DNA of 6,463 nt from positions 1 to 6,463 of the forward strand of contig CALIEE010000086.1 of NCBI GenBank assembly GCA_938022485.1. The letters run 5' to 3'. This document shows positions 1-4,255 of the stretch, one piece after another. The notes beneath the pieces were generated by a model. That model saw only the letters and a list, made by a program, of their open reading frames with translations. It was not told the origin of the DNA and ran no database searches. The translations under genes were made by a program, and so were the position numbers. Source of the stretch: an uncultured bacterium. GTDB lineage: Bacteria; Bdellovibrionota_C; UBA2361; SZUA-149; CALKYB01. The stretch's first letter is position 1. The number at the start of each line of letters is the position of its first letter.

Positions 1-114
1 TTGTTATCGGCAGCTGCCCAAACCCTGTTTCCAGAAATTGAAGAAAGCGATGGAACTTTTCTTTTTCGAGGACATATAGTTGAGAAGATAGATCGTGAAA
101 ATAGTTTTAGTTAA
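1..114 (+). CDS. 3' end of an unrecognised protein gene (partial)
   Basis: The first frame is open from the window edge to a TAA at 112-114 and gives 37 residues, ending in RGHIVEKIDRENSFS. The start lies outside the window. It overlaps the first 20 bases of trmL in another frame, an arrangement typical of co-transcribed and translationally coupled genes. This is the main reason to think it is a real gene end. The tail is mixed charged and hydrophobic, with no motif I can assign, so no function is proposed. Confidence 0.6.
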   Translation: MLSAAAQTLFPEIEESDGTFLFRGHIVEKIDRENSFS

Positions 115-553
115 CCCACAAATTCCTCAGAATACAGGAAACATCGCTCGTCTTTCCGCTGCTACGGGCTGCCAGCTACACTTAATCAAACCCTTGGGCT
201 TTGAGTTAACCGACAAGTATCTTAAGCGAGCGGGCTTAGACTACTGGAAGTATGTAAACTGGAGTGTCCATGAGAACTGGGAAGAATATATTTCTTCTGC
301 TGCCGGTTCTGAAGGATCTCTATGGTTTTTTAGCACGAAGGCGGAGCGGTCTTATCTTTCTATTGACTATGCTGCTGAAGATAGCCTTGTTTTTGGATGT
401 GAAACGGCCGGACTAGCTGAAAGTTTTCACGAAAACTACAGCGAACAGCGACTGGGTATAAAGATAGACGAGCCTGGTGTGCGAAGTTTGAACCTGGCTA
501 ACTCTGTGGCTGTAGCAGTTTACGAAGCTCGCAGACAGCTTCAAATTAATTAA
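95..553 (+). CDS. trmL: tRNA (cytidine/uridine-34-2'-O)-methyltransferase, TrmL-type SPOUT enzyme
   Basis: This is a SPOUT-fold, AdoMet-dependent methyltransferase. The TrmL family methylates the 2'-OH of wobble nucleotide 34 in tRNA-Leu species, acting in the cytoplasm as a dimer. The 152 residues match the usual length of about 155, so it is complete. Visible family blocks are the N-terminal NPQIPQNTGNIAR (residues 7-19), the knot motif FGCETAGL (100-107) and the C-terminal RSLNLANSVAVAVYEA (130-145), which form the AdoMet-binding trefoil knot. The start is GTG at 95, which gives the standard MKIVLVNPQIPQNTGN opening; the Shine-Dalgarno site is only a weak GAGAAG at 82-87. The gene overlaps the upstream gene by 20 bases and probably depends on its transcript. 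Its last 8 bases overlap the convergent membrane-protein gene. The family call is firm; the exact tRNA substrates are inferred from E. coli. Confidence 0.95.
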   Translation: MKIVLVNPQIPQNTGNIARLSAATGCQLHLIKPLGFELTDKYLKRAGLDYWKYVNWSVHENWEEYISSAAGSEGSLWFFSTKAERSYLSIDYAAEDSLVFGCETAGLAESFHENYSEQRLGIKIDEPGVRSLNLANSVAVAVYEARRQLQIN

Positions 554-1583
554 TCGAAACTGCATTTTGACTTTGTCCTATTGACCCGGTTAAGGAAGAG
601 AAACTAAGGTTTAAACTCTTCAAACTAATCAAGCCAAGTATTACACCTAGGCCAGCTTGTAAGGCGTGACTCAGAACGGAATAAGCAATACTGAATTCTT
701 TTGGGTAACCCGAAAGCGTAGTCAAAGCTAGAACGCAACCAAATTGAAAAGTTCCCACAAAGCCAGGTCCGCTAGGAGCTGCAATCGCAAGTCCCACCAT
801 CACAGTGAGTAAAGCAGCTAAGAAAGCTGAACCTCCTTCCCCAAAACACCAGAGAACACTCCAGTACATTCCAATAAATGCTATCCACAATCCAATGGTG
901 TGAAATATCACTTTAAAAACTTCAGTAAATGAACGGATCGAACGAAGCCCAGTGGTAAACTCCTCAGCTATGCCTACTATATTTTCTCTGAGCTTACTGT
1001 CTTCTGAAAAAAAAAGGGCTAAAACTCTATCAAGGGTCCTAAGCATCCACTCGCCACTGAGGTAAGCTACAACTACGACAATAGCAATGGCACTAGCGAG
1101 CCCTCCTAGAATATAGCTCCCAGCAGCTACTACCGGCGGAATATTTTCAATTTGTGGCAGGCAAATACCGAGAACAATCAAAAGGGCTAGTACATCAAAG
1201 ACTCGCTCCACTACGATGCTTGCAAACGCAGATGAAAAACTAACTTGCTCATTTTTACTCAAGGCCCAAGGCCTAATGAACTCCCCTGCCCTGAGTGGCA
1301 AGATCCAACTCGCGAATAATCCGAGAGAAGTTGCGTGATAGAGATTACCTAGCCCTGCACTACCCTTCTGGGATGGTAGTAAAAGTCGCCACCTTAATGC
1401 CCTTAACCAGTAACTGGCGAAGCAAAATAGAAGAACTATTGGAATGAATTGATAACGGATACTTTCAAAATAACTGGATAGACTGGTCCAATCTAAATCT
1501 CTGAACAGAAACCAAACTATAACGACACTGACCAAAATGCCCAGAACTAGCCCAGCTAAGTTATTGCGGTTTGCTTCTTTCAA
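546..1583 (-). CDS. Flippase-like integral membrane protein (LPG synthase transmembrane-domain / UPF0104 family)
   Basis: The 345-residue polytopic inner-membrane protein has about seven to eight hydrophobic segments (roughly residues 10-27, 46-62, 84-96, 129-143, 152-174, 222-246, 252-269 and 298-320). Landmarks of the flippase-like/UPF0104 family (the membrane half of lysylphosphatidylglycerol synthases) are LRAGEFIRPWAL at 97-108, ERVFD at 126-130 and PSGPGFVGTFQ at 270-280. There is no C-terminal aminoacyl-transferase domain, so it is the stand-alone form, proposed in other bacteria to move lipids or glycolipids across the membrane; the substrate is unknown. The start is TTG at 1583-1581. 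The nearby ATG at 1600 is out of frame, and the Shine-Dalgarno site is poor. Its 3' end overlaps convergent trmL by 8 bases. A TATAAA-like box lies upstream near 1610, without a clear -35 partner. Confidence 0.85.
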   Translation of the reverse strand: MKEANRNNLAGLVLGILVSVVIVWFLFRDLDWTSLSSYFESIRYQFIPIVLLFCFASYWLRALRWRLLLPSQKGSAGLGNLYHATSLGLFASWILPLRAGEFIRPWALSKNEQVSFSSAFASIVVERVFDVLALLIVLGICLPQIENIPPVVAAGSYILGGLASAIAIVVVVAYLSGEWMLRTLDRVLALFFSEDSKLRENIVGIAEEFTTGLRSIRSFTEVFKVIFHTIGLWIAFIGMYWSVLWCFGEGGSAFLAALLTVMVGLAIAAPSGPGFVGTFQFGCVLALTTLSGYPKEFSIAYSVLSHALQAGLGVILGLISLKSLNLSFSSLTGSIGQSQNAVSIN

Positions 1584-1804
1584 CGATTAAACCCGTACAT
1601 GTTTTATAGTAAGCAATGAAATGCCTTCTATTTCCTGTTTTGGCTAACTAATTTGAGAATTACCGCCTTTTTACTCCGGTTATTTATGGTTAAGGCTTAG
1701 TAATTTCCATCACTTAGCTTAAATTGTTATTTACTGCTAAGGTTTAAGCAGTAAGAACCGATAGGTTTTGCTAGAATATATATTAATATCGTAGGAAAAG
1801 GTAA
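1584..1804. promoter_or_regulatory. Divergent intergenic region between two start codons
   Basis: This A+T-rich gap separates the TTG of the minus-strand membrane protein from the GTG of the plus-strand small protein, so it must hold both promoters. The plus-strand gene has a clear ribosome-binding site (AGGA at 1793-1796, 8 bases before the GTG). TAGAAT (1772-1777) and TATATT are possible -10 boxes, but I cannot pair either with a good -35. The strongest signal in the gap is the inverted repeat at 1731-1754. Confidence 0.4.
1731..1754. repeat. Perfect 8-bp inverted repeat, possible operator or leader hairpin
   Basis: TTACTGCT (1731-1738) and AGCAGTAA (1747-1754) are perfect reverse complements around an 8-base spacer. 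No T-run follows on either strand, so it is not a classic intrinsic terminator. It sits about 50 bp before the GTG of the small protein, inside the divergent promoter region, which fits an operator or a hairpin in the 5' leader. No regulator can be named. Confidence 0.45.
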
Positions 1805-2116
1805 GTGTCTGGTTTTTTTGGGAAAATTGTAGGGAATGCGTTAAGGCTATTAGTCATTGTGGCGATAGCTGGAAACTACTCCGGTTTTGAAGCGGAAATG
1901 CGAAGGCTCTCTCCTAGCGTTCAAGAAAAACTAGCTGATAACTCTCAAGCTTTGACGACTCTTTTATCGGAACAACTCCAATCAGTATCGAGCTTAGTAA
2001 AAAGCGAAGATGGCTTCGCCAACTTACTAAACGAAAAAACTAAGGATTCTGAAATTGGGGAGCTTTTAAGTTGGGTAGATACCGATCAGTTACACCGTAT
2101 TCTTGAAAAGCTTTAA
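1805..2116 (+). CDS. Small membrane-anchored hypothetical protein
   Basis: The 103-residue protein is not recognised. Residues 9-23 form a single hydrophobic helix with a basic residue before it (GKIVGNALRL), which fits a signal anchor or an uncleaved N-terminal membrane segment. The rest (24-103) is polar and probably helical, with heptad-like leucines, and ends in a short L/I-rich stretch with an LHRILEKL C-terminus. There are no cysteines and no lipobox. The start is GTG at 1805, supported by AGGA 8 bases upstream. The gene runs divergently from the flippase-like gene and convergently into the next gene, sharing the palindromic TTAA that gives both their stops. The good ribosome-binding site and tight packing support expression; function is unknown. 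Confidence 0.65.
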   Translation: MSGFFGKIVGNALRLLVIVAIAGNYSGFEAEMRRLSPSVQEKLADNSQALTTLLSEQLQSVSSLVKSEDGFANLLNEKTKDSEIGELLSWVDTDQLHRILEKL

Positions 2117-2787
2117 CGCAGCCCACCGGATTTTCTGACCCTATCAATAATCGACTCAGTATGTCTCAAGACATCACCCTCACTAAGGGGAGCGGAGTTC
2201 GAGATTTTACGATTGATTTCTTTCAGTTCTTTTTTCATTCTCGCTTTTTGAGAGATACTCATCGAACCAAAATGAGTGTTCGAATCTGCCTTAAGTTTTT
2301 TCTCTATTTCAGCCTTACGCTTGATAAGTTGAGCTGTCTCATCTGAGTTCTCGCCTTCAGCCGAACCATTTTTACTAGTCCAGCTATCTCCAGATTTAGA
2401 TTTCTTTTTCTCCAGGGCTTTTTTGAATTTTTCCGAAGTAGAGATTTTCTTTTCAGGAATGGATTTTTCCTCCTCAGCAAATAACTTTTTCTCTACTTTC
2501 TTTTCTACCTTTTTATCTGTGAAAGGCATGTTAGCAGAAGCTTTAACCTTAGCGTCATTTTTATCTAGCTCAATGGACTTTTTAATGATGGGTTTTTTTG
2601 CAACAGGTTCTTTAAGTTTAGGCTTCCTGGGCTTGGAGCTTCTGGGCAGTGCAAAGCCACCAACAGTTGAGGGTTTATCTTTTATCTCACCTTTTCTTAT
2701 TCGACTTTGAACATCTAGAATGTCATCAGCATGCACCACTGGAATCAGCAGCGTAAAAATAAGAATATATTTCGTAAAGTTAAACAT
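2113..2787 (-). CDS. Exported lysine-rich hypothetical protein
   Basis: The 224-residue protein begins with a textbook signal peptide: Lys6, a hydrophobic core at residues 7-18, and a probable cleavage site VHA|DD after Ala20. The mature part is extremely rich in Lys, Glu and Ser and low in hydrophobic residues. It includes a proline/lysine segment (about 50-72), the near-repeat KKVEKKVEKK (about 92-101) and a likely coiled-coil stretch (about 152-195). It therefore looks like a largely disordered or helical, very basic periplasmic or surface protein. No catalytic motif is visible, and I do not recognise the family. The ATG at 2787 has only a weak Shine-Dalgarno site. It lies 131 bp downstream of tRNA-Ala on the same strand with no clear terminator between, so read-through from the tRNA transcript is possible. 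Its stop overlaps that of the convergent gene by 4 bases. Confidence 0.7.
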   Translation of the reverse strand: MFNFTKYILIFTLLIPVVHADDILDVQSRIRKGEIKDKPSTVGGFALPRSSKPRKPKLKEPVAKKPIIKKSIELDKNDAKVKASANMPFTDKKVEKKVEKKLFAEEEKSIPEKKISTSEKFKKALEKKKSKSGDSWTSKNGSAEGENSDETAQLIKRKAEIEKKLKADSNTHFGSMSISQKARMKKELKEINRKISNSAPLSEGDVLRHTESIIDRVRKSGGLR

Positions 2788-2918
2788 GGCTCAATAATTA
2801 TATTATGAGCTTATTAGACGAAAATGCCACTTAAAAATTTCAGGATAAGTCAGAGGACTAATAAGCTAGGAATAGCTAAATAATTGTAAATTCCCACTTC
2901 CAACATATCGTGTGGAGG

Positions 2919-2994
2919 TGGTGGAGCTGAACGGATTTGAACCGATGACCTCCGCCTTGCAAGGGCGGCGCTCTCCCAACTGAGCTACAGCCCC
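2919..2994 (-). tRNA. tRNA-Ala (anticodon TGC)
   Basis: A full 76-base tRNA is encoded on the minus strand. The acceptor stem pairs GGGGCTG (from 2994) with CAGCTCC and carries the G3.U70 wobble that is the main alanine identity element. The anticodon TGC falls at 2961-2959 in a seven-base loop, the T-loop is GGTTCGAATCC, the discriminator is A (2922), and CCA is encoded (2921-2919). It lies 43 bp downstream of tRNA-Ile, probably in one transcript. No convincing intrinsic terminator follows; only a weak A+T-rich palindrome near 2865-2880 was seen. Confidence 0.97.
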
Positions 2995-3037
2995 ATAAAT
3001 AAATATTTACGGGAAAAACCTGCCCCACGGCAGTCTA

Positions 3038-3114
3038 TGGTGGGCCTGGGTAGACTTGAACTACCGACCTCACGCTTATCAGGCGTGCACTCTAACCAGC
3101 TGAGCTACAGGCCC
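3038..3114 (-). tRNA. tRNA-Ile (anticodon GAT)
   Basis: A full 77-base tRNA is encoded on the minus strand. The acceptor GGGCCTG (from 3114) pairs perfectly with CAGGCCC, the D-arm is GCTC/GAGT, the anticodon stem is CACGC/GCGTG with GAT at 3080-3078, the discriminator is A (3041), and CCA is encoded (3040-3038). The order Ile(GAT) then Ala(TGC) copies the 16S-23S spacer of many bacteria, but neither rRNA gene is present on either side. Nucleotides 13-47 recur exactly upstream at 3251-3285. Confidence 0.97.
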
Positions 3115-3285
3115 ATGGGACTAAAACCTTGCGACAATCCGCCAAAGTGAGGTCGGTGTTGCCACAAATCAAAATGCTCCACCTCTGTGAACCATTTAGA
3201 TTTATGACCTCTTACGCACTCCTGTTGTGGCTTCGCCACCGGGAGCACGTCCTCACGCTTATCAGGCGTGCACTCTAACCAGCTG
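3068..3285. repeat. 35-bp direct repeat (tRNA-Ile nucleotides 13-47), copies at 3068-3102 and 3251-3285
   Basis: The two 35-base copies are identical and in the same orientation, 183 bp apart. The downstream copy lies inside intact tRNA-Ile and the other in the partial copy. No integrase or other mobility gene lies between or near them, and the 148-bp spacer is too short for an element, so an attachment-site explanation is unlikely. Local duplication with later remodelling is simpler. Confidence 0.85.
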
Positions 3286-3323
3286 CCAGCCGGTTTATTC
3301 GACAGGCCCATCGGGTAATAACC
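3251..3323 (-). pseudogene. Partial tRNA-Ile copy with altered D-stem and no T-arm or 3' acceptor
   Basis: On the minus strand, 3285-3251 is identical over 35 of 35 bases to nucleotides 13-47 of the intact tRNA-Ile: D-loop, anticodon arm with GAT, and start of the variable loop. Further upstream, 3309-3302 repeats the 5' acceptor GGGCCTGT, and the preceding leader (GCAAGGTT...ATG) is also shared with the intact gene. Thus the leader plus the 5' half of the tRNA is duplicated about 183 bp apart. Between acceptor and D-loop, the normal AGCTC is replaced by a longer stretch (3301-3286) that makes a different hairpin. Past nucleotide 47 all tRNA similarity stops, and no CAGGCCC acceptor partner or CCA follows. 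It cannot be a functional tRNA as such. It may be a decayed duplicate, or part of the structured RNA described separately. Confidence 0.75.
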
Positions 3324-3353
3324 TTGCCCTCACAGAGAACACGAAGGGCAAGG
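3322..3353. repeat. Perfect 9-bp G+C-rich inverted repeat upstream of the partial tRNA copy
   Basis: CCTTGCCCT (3322-3330) and AGGGCAAGG (3345-3353) are perfect complements around a 14-base spacer. There is no T-run on the plus side (GTATACA follows), and on the minus side GTTATTACCC follows, so it is not a standard terminator. A TATACC/TGTATA -10-like box lies next to it at 3360-3353 on the minus strand. It could be the first hairpin of the tRNA leader transcript or an operator at its promoter. Confidence 0.5.
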
Positions 3354-3674
3354 GTATACACTGTTCGCCCAATCAAAAAAAGACCAATAATCACCCCCTT
3401 GCTTCCTTAGAGCTAAATACTGAATTTTGTTCACTAAATTTCACACCTTAATTTATTGAGTTTATTAATAAAAAAGCTAAATAGATGAAAATATTAAAGA
3501 AAGGATGATTAGGAGACGATATTAATGTATGATTGTTAATAAAGAGTAACTGAGGGTTTTTATAGATTCTAGGCCCAAATAGGGACTTTTTTGTAGTTAG
3601 GTTTTAGGGCCATACTGGAATGGGTGCGGATTTGGTGAGGAGCGGTCCTAGATAGATCTTTGGGAGAGGTCATC
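3354..3674. other. Gene-free region between the tRNA locus and the HNH gene
   Basis: About 320 bp without a supported gene. It should hold the minus-strand promoter of the tRNA locus and the plus-strand promoter of the HNH gene. A TGTATACC sequence (3360-3353, minus) could be a tRNA -10 box, but no good -35 lies at 16-18 bp. On the plus strand, 3440-3545 is very A+T-rich. Two overlapping mini-ORFs occur at 3505-3525 and 3525-3539, joined by TAATG. Around 3565-3655, short complementary blocks (TCTAGG/CCTAGA and GGCCC/GGGCC) could fold the HNH leader, though pairings this short can arise by chance. No riboswitch family was recognised. Confidence 0.4.
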
Positions 3675-3677
3675 TTG
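3662..3677 (+). promoter_or_regulatory. Ribosome-binding site that decides the HNH start
   Basis: GGGAGAGG at 3662-3669 precedes TTG 3675-3677 with normal spacing (8 bases from GGAG). It lies inside the longer reading frame that begins at TTG 3660, which has no comparable site and adds only five residues not expected in the family. Confidence 0.7.
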
Positions 3678-4184
3678 AACAACACACTTTTACTAAATGC
3701 CAGCTATGAACCTATCAAGGTCATCTCCTGGAAAAAGGCGATCAGCCTTTTCTTTCTTGAAAAAGTTGAAGTTATTGAACATTACGACGCTGATGTTCGC
3801 TCTGTTTCTCTAAGCATCAAAATGCCAGCGGTAGTAAGATTACTACGCTACGTTAAGATCAGTAGGCGAAAACCACCCCTCTCCAAAATTAATCTTTTAG
3901 CTAGGGATAACTACTGCTGCCAGTATTGTCATAAACAACTAGACTATAAGAGTTCTACATTTGACCACGTGGTGCCTCGTTCTCAACAAGGTCAGACAAC
4001 TTGGGATAATGTAGTCATCGCTTGTGGCACCTGTAATAGAAAAAAAGGTGGAAGAACTCCTGAGCAAGCTAATATGAAGTTGAAAATTCAACCTCAAGTA
4101 CCAGATTGGCTACCGGTGGTTAATGTCCATGTTCACCGGACTCTGCCCAACTGTTGGTTGTTGTTTCTTGGGGACAGTGATTAA
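3675..4184 (+). CDS. HNH endonuclease family protein
   Basis: The 169-residue HNH protein has an N-terminal conserved segment (LLLNASYEPIKVISWKKA, about residues 5-22) and a C-terminal beta-beta-alpha-metal nuclease module. Zinc ligands are C82-x2-C85 and C117-x2-C120. The catalytic signature runs D97-H98 (FDHVVPRS), N112 (WDNVV) and N121 after the second CxxC, so all key residues are intact. The family cuts DNA with a divalent metal, but the target is not predictable from sequence. The frame is open from TTG 3660, yet GGGAGAGG at 3662-3669 is an excellent ribosome-binding site for TTG 3675, which gives the usual M-x-x-x-LLLNASYEP opening, so 3675 is chosen. No methylase or restriction partner is adjacent, which argues against a classical restriction-modification system. 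cca follows after 68 bp on the same strand. Confidence 0.9.
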   Translation: MNNTLLLNASYEPIKVISWKKAISLFFLEKVEVIEHYDADVRSVSLSIKMPAVVRLLRYVKISRRKPPLSKINLLARDNYCCQYCHKQLDYKSSTFDHVVPRSQQGQTTWDNVVIACGTCNRKKGGRTPEQANMKLKIQPQVPDWLPVVNVHVHRTLPNCWLLFLGDSD

Positions 4185-4242
4185 CTTTTACTGCCCTACA
4201 CTTTCTTTCCAGTCTCTATTTGTTATTCTAAGCTCGACTAAC

Positions 4243-4255
4243 AGGAGAGAGTTTG
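4243..4255 (+). promoter_or_regulatory. Ribosome-binding site for the cca TTG start
   Basis: AGGAG at 4243-4247 stands five bases before TTG 4253-4255. The GGAVRD motif then falls at residue 26, as expected for the family, which confirms the non-ATG start. Confidence 0.75.

Larger units (their letters stand above)
3115..3353 (-). ncRNA. Candidate structured RNA or leader derived from tRNA-Ile
   Basis: Read on the minus strand, this region folds into successive hairpins. H1: 3353-3345 with 3330-3322, 9 perfect bp. H2: 3295-3288 with 3284-3277, 8 bp, 3-base loop, replacing the D-stem of the partial tRNA copy. H3: 3250-3242 with 3222-3214, 9 bp, continuing past an internal loop into GTGGC/GCCAC (3239-3235, 3231-3227). 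H4: 3208-3193 with 3176-3161, 16 positions with one U.U mismatch. A possible 6-bp helix (3256-3251 with 3152-3147) would close H3 and H4 into a three-way junction. H2, H3 and H4 contain five G.U wobbles; all would be A.C mismatches on the plus strand, so the minus RNA is the one that folds. It reads straight into tRNA-Ile. No known RNA family was recognised, and the ends are estimates. It could be a 5' leader processed off by RNase P or an independent small RNA. Confidence 0.5.

Noticed and set aside
2161..2710. Two plus-strand reading frames opposite the lysine-rich gene
   Set aside because: They are Phe/Ser/Leu-rich, the antisense shadow expected from AAA/AAG/GAA codons of the opposite gene.
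2865..2880. AGCTA-GGAA-TAGCT palindrome as terminator of the tRNA transcript
   Set aside because: The 5-bp A+T-rich stem has no adjacent T-run, so it is too weak to call.
3068..3285. tRNA direct repeat as attachment sites of an integrated element
   Set aside because: The copies are only 183 bp apart, with no integrase or cargo between them. The retained piece is nucleotides 13-47 rather than the 3' end usually used by integrases.
3105..3311. 68-codon minus-strand reading frame across the partial tRNA copy and into tRNA-Ile
   Set aside because: It begins in the duplicated acceptor segment and stops at the TAG in the 5' end of the true tRNA. The sequence is better explained by tRNA duplication and RNA helices, and there is no protein-like family signal.
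3115..3353. T-box leader, tmRNA, RNase P RNA or SRP RNA
   Set aside because: No T-box antiterminator sequence with a downstream synthetase gene, no tmRNA tag frame or alanine acceptor, and none of the conserved RNase P or SRP cores were found.
3227..3451. 74-codon plus-strand reading frame opposite the tRNA leader
   Set aside because: It lies antisense to the tRNA-derived region, has no convincing ribosome-binding site, and has low-complexity composition. It looks like a chance frame.
3115..3674. HEARO/OMEGA-type RNA with its HNH protein
   Set aside because: The HNH protein is 169 residues with no RuvC-like or PLMP domain, so it is not IscB/IsrB, and the RNA is oriented away from it.
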